From: Spongilla lacustris
Taxonomy: Eukaryota > Porifera > Demospongiae > Spongillida > Spongillidae
Reading direction: 5' to 3'
Assembly: GCA_949361645.1 (NCBI GenBank)
Contig: OX442420.1
Coordinates: 5,501,882-5,565,881, forward strand
DNA length: 64,000 nt
A program made the position numbers and the translations under genes. Below are positions 42,501 to 53,722 of the stretch, piece by piece. The notes below the pieces were generated by a model, which saw only the letters and a list, made by a program, of their open reading frames with translations, was not told the origin of the DNA and did not search any database. Position 1 is the stretch's first letter; the number at the start of each line of letters is the position of its first letter.

Positions 42501-45500
42501 TTAACACTAGAATCAGTATGATAGAAAAACTCCTCATATAAATACCTCAATCAATCCTTTTGAACCATAGTATCCAAAATTCGAGTACTTAAACATGCTA
42601 AAATCATGACTGTTGTATATATAGCACTTAATTTTGGTTCTCCTTTTCATCACTTCATTAAAAACTCCTATGCATGACCTGCAATACCAGTAGGGGAGGA
42701 GTGGGTTAGTTGAGCTACTGGGTTAGTTGAGCCACCCCCTGTTTTAGCGTCATGAAGAAACATAATTGAATTGAAATCATATGTTGGCATTAAGTGTTAT
42801 GACTAGCTTTTTGTCCTACTTTAGGATTTTGTTTTAGTATTCATCAGAATATGAAATTCAAAAATAAGAATTTTGATGATCAGAGTGAAATTCTGTTTTT
42901 ACGGTTTGTGCCCTCATAATTTCTACACAATGACTATATTCTTGTTTCAGTCTTGGGTGTTTGAAAGTACATGTATGCAGCTATATTTATGTTTATAATG
43001 AATTATATACTTTGCTTCCTTTTTATACAACTTGGGTAGTTACAAGAAAAGTTAGTAGTGGGGTTAGTTGAGCCATTTGCAAAGGGGGTTAGTTGAGCCA
43101 TACACTTTAGCTGCAATTGTATGGCATTAAATGATTTATTGATTCACGTAACAGAAATAGTGAGCTATGCTTATTTGGCTATGCAGCTATCTCAGAAGCA
43201 TTCTGTTTTTATTTCTAAAAGGAAAAATGACTACGAATCACATTAAAAACACTTGCCGATCAATTTCAAGAGCTCTCATTGAAAAAGTGTCATGCATTAG
43301 TGTTTGAATTTGCTTTGATCAATGATTTGACAACGTAAGGCCTAGGCCTACTTTTGTTAGTAATTATTGTGCAATGCAACTAACTTTGGCTGAAGGCAGC
43401 ATATGGCTCAACTGACCCATGTACCTGGCACAACTAACCCACTTGGCTGGGTTAGTTGTGCCATTTGACACCTGTTGATTTTTAATAATGTCCCTATTCT
43501 CACGTACATCCGCAGTCTCTAACATTCCTACGACATGTACCCAAGTGATGCCTCTTTACATCAGACTATTAACCTCTGCTTAATACCAAGCCTCAGAGGC
43601 AGTATAAACCAAAACCTAAAAAGTGGCTCAACTAACCCACTCCTCCCCTAACAAGCTTTGGGTTAGCATTTTTGTACCCCACAGTAAAGATGATACCATC
43701 ATAGACAGAGCTTGCAAAGTACTGATGGTGACTCATCAGCATCATGCATGCATGATTGTCACGTTTGCCTTTTTAAGTTGCACTGCTCCTATCACTGTTT
43801 GCCAAGTGTCCCTGCTAAAGTACTTCTGAATGAGGTGTATGTCAATATTTTATCCAAGATGGCTATTTCTCAGGATTGATCTCAACTTCATTTTGTTCAA
43901 TAACATGCTTCCAATAAAGGACTGTTAATGATTTCATTTTCAACAAACCACTGTAGCATAACTATTTAGGTACATTAAATTAGTCCATACAGTATTATAT
44001 CACACAACCATAACAGGTAAACTATAAACCGATTGTTTTCCTTTATAGCTGTATGAAGCTTTGCAAATGGGTTTGGCTTGGTACACTTTACATTCTTAGA
44101 TAGCAAACCAACCACCATGACTTCATGCCCCTTAGGTTGGCCTCACTTTTGAAGAATTGGTGGAATCTTTATGCCTATGCAATGAATTTCACACCACACA
44201 TTGCATTGGTTCCCCAATCTAACTTATTCTTTTATAAAAAAGAGAGCAGTTGAAGAAAGTGAAATTTGCTTGCAGAGAGAGAACTGCAAGCAAATTTCAC
44301 TTTGTTTAACAACGTTTTATATAAACTCTGCAAGCAAATTTCACTTTCTTCAACACTTTTTTCAGTATGCCAAGTACTTCAATGTCATTTTTTACTTGAG
44401 CATCTGGAACACATATGACAGAATGCATGTATGTCCCTTGATGTTCAGTGTATAATCTTCTACTGCTGGAATCTCAGTTATAACTTCGCCTTTACTATAA
44501 TTATTATATGAATTCATACTATATACATGCATGTATAATCAATCTCACTAGCAGTCTGCCATAGCACAATTTAATCTTCAGTATCAGTGATTTTATCAGT
44601 TATAGCACACTCTCAAATGATGCTAAATACAACTTATATGTACCTTGACTATAATAGTCTCAAGGTTACTTTTAATGTGCTGTTTTTTACATTGTGAATT
44701 GGTACTTCAATGTTACTTTGATGTGCATTATCAAAAACTTGTACAGAGCTTAATAAAAAGACCTCTGCTCTTTCACTTTCTCTAATTCCACTTCTTCAAC
44801 AGTATTTTGTATGCACACAATTCATGATGTATAATAAAATATAAAAATTTACGCACTAAAGGGGCACATAAACATACCTTTTCCTGCCGTTTGATCTTCA
44901 ACTTCATTCTGTATAGTATAATGTCAATGATACAAACATCATACCATAAACAAGTGTGACACTCAAGTGTTGTTCCCATGTGTGAATTAGCTGTTCCAAC
45001 AACTCACATTGACCAGAATATTCCTTGCAAAACATTGTCATTGTCAACTATGACATCCACAAATGCACCTGCGAGCCAAAGCATGCAAATAAATTCACGT
45101 AGGAAATTATAAATGTATATATTATAACTTTATATGCAAAGATCATCATGCGATATCAGTATGCCGTATCTCTCAGTTAGTTTATGCACTGTTTCAGTGA
45201 GGTCATTCCAAGTATTTTTATGACCTTGCTTTGTTGATATGATTGACAAGTTTTCCTGACATCTGCACAGCAAATATAAAAGTGTGAAGTCCCCCTATTC
45301 TTTGGTGTGAACGTAGTACGCCAATAGACACACCAAATCAAGAGTGACCGTCACACCCAAGCGCCGGTGATTTCACCCAAAAAGCAGAAGGGAAAAAAAA
45401 AGCCAAAAAAAGATGGCGAAGGTTATACGAACTCTATATCCTCATAGCGATGCACTTTGGCCTGTAATTCCTTATCACCGACTGTCCATGTCCACATGCG

Positions 45501-48500
45501 TAGCTTGTATCACGTGACCATGAATTATAAAATCGATAAAATCGGATCTTTCACTTTAGCATTATGGTAGTACCCAGCTCTCTTAACTGATTGACTAGGG
45601 CGCCAGTGCCAGCTCTCTAAATCAATGCATTGACTAGGTTGCCAGTACCGGCTCTCTAAACTAATTGATTACTGAGTCTCAGTACCGATACTGGCTCGGC
45701 GGTACTTATTTTAAACATAGTGCCGGTACCGGTTCCATAGACAGTTCGAAAAAAAAAAAACACTTGGGTTTTGACTGGTGTCAGCCATTTTGAACCTTTT
45801 GCGATAATAACAGCAAGGCGAATAATTTCAATTATTTTACGCTCTTACTAAATGAAACATTTCAACCAACTCCAGTTAAATATATAACCATTTGCTACTA
45901 TGATGCTGAACTAGCGCAGAATTTTTGTATCAACGCAAAAGCAACAAAGCACATAGTAAGATGCATGTGACAAAAGCACAGTGTACATACAGTTTGTTTA
46001 TTCTCTTCGAATGTACCATCAGATGTGCCTACATATCAATTAAATATTGCGGTGGATAGGAAGGTGTGTATTAAGTGATAGAAGTGTTTACATATGCTGG
46101 CAGAGGAAGGAAGTACAAGCAGTGTCAGCATTAAAATGATATGATATTTTACAAATGCAAATGAGCTGATCCTCGTTGTGGGCTATGTACTCACACTTTA
46201 TTTCGTACCAGAGAATTATCTGTTAGTTTGATGGATTCATCACTTCTAAGTGGAACCACATTTTTGTGTCATTGTGGATTATGGCAATAGTCTTCCTACA
46301 GAAATGTCGTTCAGCATCACCAGCAGAGTTGGTATGTTAGAAAAGTTTCATTTTGCATAAATATAAATATCCCTTCACAGCACTGTACATTATACAAATT
46401 CCACAAGAAATATTTGTTATTAAAATGTCAGCATAATTTCGTCTCTTTGGGAACTCAAAATCAACAACTTGTAGCAATTGAAGGATTATTTACATGTGTA
46501 CACTCACAGAAAGCAACTCTGGTATGTATGAATGCAATGGCTATGCACTGATTAGTTCAAACATCACAGGTTTTGTCGTAAAAAACATTCGTTCTCAAAG
46601 GTGGTGTTTACAAGGAAACACTGCTTCGATCCATAACCTTGAATAGCAAGCTTGAGTACATGTATATGACATTTAATGAAACCATTACTGTAAATATGTT
46701 TTGCAATAAAAATAGTTATGTAACCTGACCTTTACATGTATTTCGTACAGTAGGGACATTCAATTCAAATCCTGTTCGTTTTATGATTACATGTAGATGG
46801 TACGGAACCCTTTTTACAAACACTCAAATGCTCACACATTTACTTGTTTATTTAGCTATTGCTTCATCAGCGCCTATGTAATAACTTGATCGGAGTATTG
46901 GAAAGTAACTTTTATCATTTACCTTACTGTACACTCAATAATCTACATATGCATTGGTATTTTAGCTAAGGCTCTTAAACTGTGTGCTTGCATCAATTCA
47001 TACAAGTATCAATCCTATCCGCAGAATAAATTAGAATTGGTGCAAAGCCTAACATATTAAAAATTTCATTCATTTCAGATGGATGCAGTCCGGTGAATGA
47101 CACTGTGTGGGGCCTGCAGTGGCCTGGTACTACCCTTAATTCAAAATATGTTCTACCCTGCCCTCAGGGAGGAATTTACAATGTATCAGGTGAGTTAAAG
47201 CATGTTTAACCTGCATTCAATTTCTCTCATATTTTACAGGAATGGCCTATCGGTTTTGCTCCAGCACTGGTGATTGGGGTCTTACTGATGTGACACAATG
47301 TGAAAGCTACACAATTAGATATTTAGCACAACAGGTACAGGACATGCAAGTGCATATAATGGCAATAGACAAGCTCTAAAAAACCAGCAGTTAGTCCTGG
47401 TGTTGGGATAGTTAGCTAACGTGGGTCAATTAAGTCAATTATTGTAATTATAACTTAACTTAGCTACATATAAGTACCTTAACTCAGGTGGTTTTGTTAG
47501 TATTTTTAACTGGATATAATTCTTCAATCCAAGAGACAATGACATTCGAGTATTGCCAGCATGGTTTTCTAAACTGGCTTGCATGTACTTCTAACGGTTT
47601 GCACATGCGGAAGAAATATTTTTGTTCCTAAGTATAACATGTACCCTGGTAAATTTAGATGCGATTATAAAGAGTAATTGGAAGTTCTGCTTGTCTCTTG
47701 TGGCCTATGCATTAGATGGGAGTGTACTTCAATTCATAATCTTTACATTGTGTTTGTTTGCCGCAAGAACAATTCACTGGCAATTAGTCAATCCACATGA
47801 CCCAAAACTAGGATCATGTCAGATTGAGTGTCATTCCCTGGACTTTTGGGTCAAAAGAAAAGCCCAGAACCTTTTCTCTTCTAAAATAGCAGGGGATCTC
47901 TTAGTTATTCCAACCAGTTCCTGCACCAACTGAAGCATAAGAAATAGAATCAAAGAGCCCAGCTTGAATGTGTAGTGGATTATGTTTATAAAGTCAGACA
48001 ATTTTGCTGCATAAAAAGCAGATCATCTTTTGTGAATCCTAAAGTGCCACACATGTACACAGACGTAACTTTTGGTGGTAGTTTTGCTTGACACTCTAAG
48101 ACCCCTACGCCTCTTTGGAGCTTGCTTTCGGGTCTTGTATTGCAATACAAGACCCAAAACCTTGACAATTCTGATACTAATTAAGAAAGATCACATTCTT
48201 TTCTGAAAAATTATTTGGCTCATTGACTCACTGATATAAATGATATGTATATTGATGCACTCATTATAATATATCAGATTTCATCTACCAGTGTGGACAT
48301 TGCACAAGCTCTTGGCACAGTGAATTTACTGTTCTTTGAAACACAACCTAAACCTATATCTATCCTTCCGCTGGATCTAAAAGGCAGTGTTTACATTCTG
48401 TCTACAATGTTAACCTTGTTGAACACAAACCTTCAACAAGGTGGGAGCACAGAAGTGCTGAACACAACAGTAAGCTTCTTTCCTGTACATGTGCTGTTGC

Positions 48501-51500
48501 ATGTTTTCATATTTCTGCAATTTTAGTTCATTTTTGATGTAATAAACAACCTTTTGAATGAGACCAATCTATATGGGTGGCAAATCCTTCAAACTGTGGA
48601 TCCTAATGCAGCAAGTCCACTTCTCCTCAAGATTAGTGAGTCATATGGCCTCTACCTGGCATCAGCAATCAACACCACCAGTACCATTACATTGTCAAGA
48701 TCATCTATTGGTATGTCATGTTGCAAGGTGTAGTGCACACATTATTGTACATTGCTATGGATAACTGTTATAAATTTCACTGCTAGTGCTTCAGGCTTCC
48801 AAGGTACAGATCACACCAAACCAAGCTGACATAGAGTTTCCTGATGGCAATGGTGATCTATTTATGAATGCAACATTTTCTGCCAGTGCTGCCAGTATCA
48901 CTATTCCTGGTGCTCTTCTATTGGAAAGGGGCAATAATGGTACAAATGAAAGTCACGCATTACCCATATCACATAAAGTATACATATCACTTCCCCAGCC
49001 TCATCTGTACCTGTGGTCAACATGATCATCAAGAACATTGGCACTTTTCTACCACATAATAGATACATGTATGTGTAATCTTAAAATATCAATACTTGTA
49101 TCCCACAAATATACTTGCAAGCACTATGCTCACAATACACATGATGCATTGTTCCACGCACAGCATACAGGAACTTGATTCACTTATTCTTTCAAGCCAA
49201 GTGGCTGTTGAAGATGGTGGGTTTGGATCACTAGCTCTAAATAATCAACCTGCAATGATCAGCTTTAGCATAAATAGCCCAAATGAAGTAAGTTTAACAC
49301 ATTAAACATGAAAATGTATGCTTTAATACAGCTCACCATACAGTTTGAATGTACTTTCTGGGATTTTACATACTCGTATGTTACATTGTAACCCATTGGT
49401 GAACTCACTATGCAGTGTAATATGCTACTTCCAGATCTTGGTCATCAGAAGGCATGCTGCATCCATCAATAAATGGCTCATTTGTCAATTGCTACTCAAC
49501 CCATCTAACCAGCTTTGCAATGCTACAAACTGTACCTGATGTTACTATTACAGGACCCAGCTTTAATGTTCTAACAGCTGTAGAAACATTTCAAATTGTA
49601 TGTTATATACAAAGAGATATGTATAATACGTGCTCATGTGTATTGTGTGCAGCCTGGCAGTAAAGCTCTGACAATTATCTCCTACATTGGGTGTGGCATC
49701 TCAATGGCCTGCTTACTGGCTACAATTATATTCTTCTTGACCCTAAGGTAAGGCTGAGCATAACACCACATACATGTACATGTAAATATTAAGTTAGTGT
49801 GCAATTTATCAATAGAAAACAGCTCTTGGAAAAGCCACATAATTTTCTTCACCTGAACTTGGCTATTGCGCTGTTCATAGCCTACCTTATTTTTCTTGCT
49901 GGAATTGAAACTGCTAAGAATAATGTTGTATGTAACAATGTTTGTAACTTTATAAATATGTGTCCACTTTATTATTGTATAATTGATTGGTCAGGCTGCC
50001 TGCAAGGCTGTTGCTGCGCTCCTTCAGTATTTCTGGCTCTCTGCATTCTGCTGGATGATGTGTGAGGGTGTCATGTTGTACCTCATGTTGGTGGTGGTGT
50101 TCAGTACTCTGAAGGACAAGTGGTGGCTCTTTTTTCTACTGGGGTGGGGTAAGTGTCTTCATTAAGTGGTTCATTGTCATGAAAAGGCTATCATGTGGTT
50201 CAGTTCCTGCTCTGGTCTTTGTGGTCATTGGACTTGCAGTAAGAAGTGATTACTATGTGGTGAGGAATGATAACGAGACCATTTCTTAGTAAGCTGATGT
50301 TTTTATTGGCTTATAAACTGCACATAACTAGCTATAGTGAGATATGTTAAAATTTTGTACTGAACAGAATTGTGGTATTTTCATATTTCATTTTTACTGC
50401 CCTGATGTTACATGTACATGAAATATCATTACCAGAGATATGATTGCAATCTTTCATAAATTAGTACAAGAACATAATATTAGAGTGGCAGCATTATCAT
50501 ATGAATAATATGCACTGATTTGGATTTATAAAAAGCGATTTGGTATCCTAATCACTTACTGTACATTGAATAGATTCATTTCCAAACAAAAATGACTTAC
50601 ACTTTTTTTCTAAGCAATCATCTTTAAATGTCATGTCATAAAAGCTTTACGAACTTATGATGGTGCAATGAGATATTTCACTGTGTAATTGGGAAAATTC
50701 CTTTCCATACAGTGTACATTAAAAATGTCAATTTTTTGGGACACAAATATCGCTTTAAAAATGCAATAGAGCTCTTGTGTAGAAGTTGACTTTATATTCG
50801 GATTACCTATCACATGTATTTCAAATTTTCTTAATATGATATTTTATTCAACTACATGTACATGTGTATTCTGTTGTGTGATGAAATATCAGTATATTTG
50901 TAAAAAAGCAATCTCGCCAGTTTATAAGTTGTATCCTTTTGTTACTATTCTTGCCTGAACTAGTTGCTGGATGTCCACTGAAAAGGGTACCATATGGGCC
51001 TTTGCTGCTCCAGTGGTGCTGATCCTGTTGGTAAGGATTAGAGCTGTCATTTGTACTGTAATCCACATGTGTGCTTGAGACAGGTTAATGTTCTGTTCCT
51101 GATAATGGTGCTGGTTGTGTTGTGTAAGAAGGGCAGAGTAAAATTAACTAATGACAAAGGCAATAAACATGTGGTTGTGTAAGTTGCACATGTGCCTGGG
51201 TATTGTTCTGTATAACAATTTGTCCTTGTCTAAACCAATGGCTACATGTAGATCACTGGTAAAGGCCACTGTCATTTTACTACCTTTACTTGGATGCACA
51301 TGGATATTTGGACTGCTTTCTGTAAACCAGTACACATTGGTCTTCACATGGCTTTTCACAATTCTTAACTCCCTGCAAGTCAGCATGAATTACTTTTTGG
51401 TACAATAATCACATGAATGCATAATTTGTTTCCTCTAGGGTTTTTTTATATTTGTGTGTTATGTCTTGAGGCATGAAAAGGTATTCATGTTATCTTTAAT

Positions 51501-53722
51501 TATATATATCTCCATTAGCCATTTATTCTAGATATGGGGTAAGATAGTCAAGAAGTATGAAGCCTTGTCTTCTTCAAATCATTCTGACCAAACTGTATGC
51601 ACATCTTGTTGTATACCAAACCTAAAAATAGCAGTGCAACACATTGTTACTTCATCACAGAAATGTACAAGTTCTGCAAGTTCACATTCCGAAAAGAATA
51701 CAAGTGTTTACTTTGGTTTCAAATGTTCAACTAGAATCACAGTACAGAAATCAAAAAATTCTCCCTCTGAAAACAATGATTTGACAATTTCAGCAGGAAT
51801 TGTACTGGAGAATGTAAAATCCAAAGAATACTCAGGTAACACATGCGTTCAGCAGTACTATACAACTTTAGGATGCATGCATGCATGCAATTTATGGTGA
51901 AGGAAGTACCAAAAGAAGTGTACAGTGAGGGCTGAATTATGGGACCAATTCCAGGCAGATTATATGATTCTTATGCATGGTCCCATAGTTATCATGTATA
52001 TAAAATATCTCTGAATGTCATTATCCCTTGCAAGTATTTTTAAAACACAACATTAAAATCCATTACCTAAATCTCATAGTTCAACAAACACATCAAAGAA
52101 ACCGTTATATAAATCTCACTGTCCACCAGCAAAGGCCTGTAAACAACTTACTCCAATACTACAGTACCCTGGTCCTGTATGCTAAAAAAATTACTAACAA
52201 TTCCAAGTGTTTCTTTTTTGTAAGAGAGTGATGACCTTATTACATTTAGTGGAATTATTACTATCTTAAAGTATAAACAAAACAGGGTAATCATTGTAAC
52301 AGTACAAAACTAGGTCTGGCTGGACGATATTGAATTATAATTTCCCTCTTGGGTGTTTCGATAGTATCTTGTGATGTACAGGCACAGGCCCAAAGTAGAT
52401 TGTAAAAAATAACTCAGAATTCTGTATAGTATACATCAAACTGACCAACTATCCCATTTCTTTTCATTCATTTGTATTTCTTTATGTGACAGAGACACAA
52501 ATTATGTGCATTCATGCATGCATGTGCATTGCATGCATTAATCTAGCAAAAAAACAGGCTTATTAACTATATTCTGTATATGCTAACAAAGTGGAACAGC
52601 CATACTGTTTTGCAATGTACTCGCTTGAATCTGTGCATGCAGATTTTCAGATTTTGTCATAAATTTGGGATTTGCAAATTTTCCCTTTAATCCTTATTAT
52701 CATTTACCATTGACTCTACTTCATGACTTTTGCACCTGTAATAAATGAAATATAAAGCCCAGCCTTTCTGGGTTAGGTGGTAGGGGCAGCTGCTCTGGCT
52801 GCAGAAACCGCAGGCACATAGCAAATGACCAAAAGTGCTAAGAGTTGGGTTGGGGATGTGTTCCCATTGCAGTGGAATCTATGGAAATTGGGGTCATGAG
52901 GCAAAGGAGACATTTTCATGTTTGGCACCTCACTTGGCTACTGAATCCTCACCACTTAAGTCCAAAGTGATTGCAGACCTCTAGGGAAGCTTAAATCTAA
53001 CCCTGAGGAGGTCATTGCAACAACCATTCTAGCCAGTGCCTACCGTCCTATAGGAATGTTTGCTTAAAGTAGTATTATTATGTATGTGTATGTAATTATA
53101 TATTTAAACTTATCTGAGAATGTTATATAAAGTGGATTCTTACTTTTTTATGATAACATTTCTTTAATAACAACATTTTTTGTGAAATTTGCTGCTTATT
53201 GTTTGGCAACAGTTGTCCTTATTCAGAAGTGTTTTGACCTAGACTTTGATTTCTTCCTCTGCTAAGGAAGCTTTGCTGAATGCTTGTCCTTAAATCTTGT
53301 TTACTGTCAGCACAAAATCACCAGGAAATGGTTGCTACAATATTATATTTCATTAAAAATCAAACTATAACACTTTGATCCAAACAAATTGGGTATGAGT
53401 TAGAAAAGTTGTCATGTAAATTCATAGAATTTTTAATTATATTCATAACAAGTGCATAAACATATATGTGGATATATTGCAGCTATAAATTATTTTTATT
53501 TAATGTCTGCTTTCTTTACAAAAAATATATATTTTTTGCTTATCAGAAATATCAGAACTGAGTCATAGTGTAAAGGTTGAAGAAAACGGTTCTAGTGGGG
53601 TCACTACATTTGGAGGTATGCCTACCATTTTTATTCACAAGTTCTGCATGCAGACAAACCTGATGGCTGTCCCAGATTATGGCAATACTTCATTCTCTAC
53701 TACTGGGATAAGCAGAGACTAA
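36555..53722 (+). CDS. Adhesion G protein-coupled receptor (Ig-HRM-GAIN/GPS-7TM)
   Basis: Spliced gene of 21 coding exons: 36555-36627, 37022-37291, 47079-47189, 47240-47334, 48278-48469, 48527-48710, 48787-48939, 48999-49068, 49164-49287, 49332-49375, 49435-49597, 49653-49747, 49816-49927, 49995-50148, 50204-50288, 50964-51030, 51084-51178, 51252-51378, 51439-51480, 51532-51835, 53547-53722. All junctions are AG/GT in matching phase, summing to 2,736 nt (911 codons plus stop). Exon 1 is a signal peptide (MRLRETVHITLLALLLSLKQ then GSSA). Adhesion GPCRs sit in the plasma membrane, self-cleave at the GPS and signal through a tethered agonist. The 9.8-kb intron 2 leaves room for missed exons. 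The last exon reads through a GGTATG donor-like site to TAA 53720-53722, so an extra 3' exon is possible. Confidence 0.85.
37022..37291 (+). other. GPCR exon 2: immunoglobulin-like domain
   Basis: A single symmetric phase-1 exon, residues 25-115. It has VTCGLDAVSISW (Cys then Trp) and ELSDVYTCSDGG (D-x-Y-x-C), the Ig fold's Cys pair, Trp and tyrosine corner. Several N-x-S/T glycosylation sites (NVTG, NVTN, NNGT) fit an extracellular position. Symmetric exons shuffle easily, which fits acquisition as a module. Confidence 0.8.
37600..37935. repeat. Dispersed repeat, copy 1 (copy 2 at about 60003-60245)
   Basis: ATGTTGGTACTC, GATGATGGGGCCATGA, GGGATTTAGCAT, AAACTTGCCATCTTGT, TTTAACCGATT, CATATGCAT, TAGCTTTGAT and TCAGTTTGTCTTGAA-like phrases recur in order near 60006-60240. 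A run of ~29 C occupies 37675-37703 in copy 1, where copy 2 has only CCCACCCACCCCG, so the run expanded in copy 1. Confidence 0.75.
38862..39017. mobile_element. MITE related to the 35.7-kb element
   Basis: AAATCAATTATTGATTT at 38876 is matched by AAATCAATAATTGATTT near 38980. The right end GCGTTTTTTTGCTGTGA echoes the CACAGCAAAAAA terminus of the element at 35728. The left end has an A run and GCATCAAATCAA. It is more diverged than the 35.7-kb copy. Confidence 0.6.
40275..40390. repeat. GC-rich palindromic dispersed repeat, copy 2
   Basis: GGGGGACCGTATTCTCTTAG, CAATACGGTCCCCC, CCCTAGGGAATAC and CCCGGACCGTATTCC form nested palindromes like those at 11462-11650 and 41425-41590. Confidence 0.6.
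40672..41012. repeat. Poly-C-linked minisatellite
   Basis: Seven copies of a near-invariant CGCTCGTTAAATCGGCCGAA AGCGGACAGCAC core are separated by C runs of very different length (about 7 to over 20). The core is conserved while the linkers vary, so change is concentrated in the C tracts. The minus strand is correspondingly G-run-rich (quadruplex-prone). Frames through it are Gly-rich artefacts. Confidence 0.9.
41013..41240. other. GC-rich unique patch
   Basis: A ~230-bp patch much richer in G+C than its surroundings (GGGCCCCCACCTGGCTCCCA, GGACGGCCACGGCTGGCCGC). It directly follows the poly-C minisatellite. An 88-codon frame exists but shows no family features. Possibly the end of the mobile unit that carried the minisatellite. 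Confidence 0.35.
41425..41592. repeat. GC-rich palindromic dispersed repeat, copy 3
   Basis: GGACCGTGTTCCTTAGGGAG, GGGACCGAATTCCCTAAGGG and GGACCGTATACCCTATGACA, then TCGGCATCC. The ending matches copy 1's GTGACACCGGCAATC, which gives the family a defined 3' boundary. Confidence 0.65.
41908..42550 (-). pseudogene. Broken Ulp1/SENP-like (C48) cysteine protease fragment
   Basis: On the minus strand the reading begins FFYHTDSSVKFQKTTAGSDP and shifts frame near 42330 (VGIS to QSTLLYQNKQIVPV). It then contains HYHWAIVVCAEGKLYLCDSL and SVNCGIYTIAYAFHAANGD. His, Asp and Cys sit in the order and spacing of a C48 catalytic triad. A TAA stop follows DYLRK, after which SFEKEQMRTQLFQCYKDQCL continues in frame to 41908. 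One frameshift plus one internal stop make it a pseudogene. Such protease domains often travel with DNA transposons or unclassified repeat proteins. It lies antisense inside a GPCR intron. Confidence 0.65.
42691..43650. mobile_element. TA-flanked inverted-repeat element, copy 3
   Basis: Starts TAGGGGAGGAGTGGGTTAGT and ends with its exact inverse, ACTAACCCACTCCTCCCCTA, 960 bp. Internal phrases match copy 1: TCTCTAACATTCCTACGACAT, CTAGCTTTTTGTCCTAC and AAAAATAAGAATTTTGATGATC. It lacks the RT-fragment insertion found in copy 1. No transposase frame. Confidence 0.85.
44246..44360. repeat. Small inverted repeat with an extra internal copy
   Basis: TTGAAGAAAGTGAAATTTGC (44249) is inverted at 44336 (GCAAATTTCACTTTCTTCAA), and a third half-copy (TGCAAGCAAATTTCACTTTG) sits at 44285. 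It could form either of two hairpins. Confidence 0.75.
45560..45735. repeat. Three-copy ~52-bp tandem repeat
   Basis: CCAGCTCTCTTAACTGATTG, CCAGCTCTCTAAATCAATGC and CCGGCTCTCTAAACTAATTG head three successive units that also share GACTAGG and CCAGT(A/G)CC. Only three diverged copies are present. Confidence 0.6.
47079..47334 (+). other. GPCR exons 3-4: hormone-receptor-motif (HRM) domain
   Basis: Residues about 115-183. LQWPGTTLNSKYVLPCP (WP-x-T) is followed by MAYRFCSSTGDWGL (A-x-R-x-C...G-x-W) and TQCESY. These match the HRM fold common to secretin-type and many adhesion GPCRs. The Cys/Trp pattern is intact. Confidence 0.8.
48278..49597 (+). other. GPCR exons 5-11: GAIN domain and GPS cleavage site
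   Basis: The helical subdomain A (TSVDIAQALGTVNLLF, VINNLLNETNLYGWQIL) leads into beta-rich subdomain B (VQITPNQADIEFPDG, IKNIGTFLPHNRYI). The GPS follows: ECTFWDF (Cys431), SWSSEGM, then CYSTHLTSFAML. Cleavage is expected between Leu463 and Thr464. Two of the four usual GPS cysteines are absent (G-C is G-M, and the Cys two before His is Ser). Confidence 0.85.
49653..51480 (+). other. GPCR exons 12-19: seven-transmembrane domain
   Basis: TM1 ALTIISYIGCGISMACLLAT. TM2 FLHLNLAIALFIAYLIFLAG. TM3 CKAVAALLQYFWLSAFCWMM then CEGVMLYLMLVVVF. TM4 WGVPALVFVVIGLAV. ECL2 Cys in YCWMSTEKGTIWAF and TM5 APVVLILLVNVLFLIMVLVV. TM6 ATVILLPLLGCTWIFGLLSV. TM7 WLFTILNSLQGFFIFVCYVL then RHEK. These are family B2 hallmarks, including the TM3/ECL2 Cys pair. 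Each helix is encoded by one or two tiny exons. Confidence 0.9.
51532..53722 (+). other. GPCR exons 20-21: cytoplasmic tail
   Basis: Residues 753-911: basic start IWGKIVKKYEA, then a Ser/Thr-rich tail with a Cys cluster (VCTSCCIPNLK) that could be palmitoylated. No PDZ-type C-terminus is evident in the read-through model. The 1.7-kb intron between the two exons contains a retroelement fragment. The final exon boundary is uncertain. Confidence 0.6.
52785..53070 (+). pseudogene. Decayed RT C-terminal fragment in GPCR intron 20
   Basis: Across frame breaks it reads VFPLQWN / VPIAVES, then GNWGHEAKETFSCLAPHLAT and SPLKSKVIADL-stop-GKLKSNP. This corresponds to the same protein tail as at 13741-13944 (VPFTVETYCNWGKEAHTTFS, SRVLAEIYGRLNLTL). 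At least one frameshift and one stop are present. Same strand as the GPCR. Confidence 0.5.

Larger units (their letters stand above)
37292..47078 (+). other. Large GPCR intron 2, repeat-filled
   Basis: This intron contains nearly all the mobile-element debris of the locus: a dispersed repeat (37600-37930), poly-C (37675-37703), a MITE (38862-39017), GC palindromes, a poly-C minisatellite, a Ulp1-like pseudogene on the minus strand and a TA-flanked element. From 43651 to 47078 I see only short repeats and no convincing exon. Other GPCR introns are mostly under 1 kb, so this one has been an insertion sink, or a separate transcription unit has been missed. Confidence 0.6.

Noticed and set aside
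48940..49025. Read-through of GPCR exon 7 (TNESHALPISHKVYISLPQP) to a stop
   Set aside because: Splicing at GTACAA (48940) to the acceptor at 48997-48998 gives ASSVPVVNMIIKNIG, which continues GAIN subdomain B in frame. The read-through stops before the GPS.
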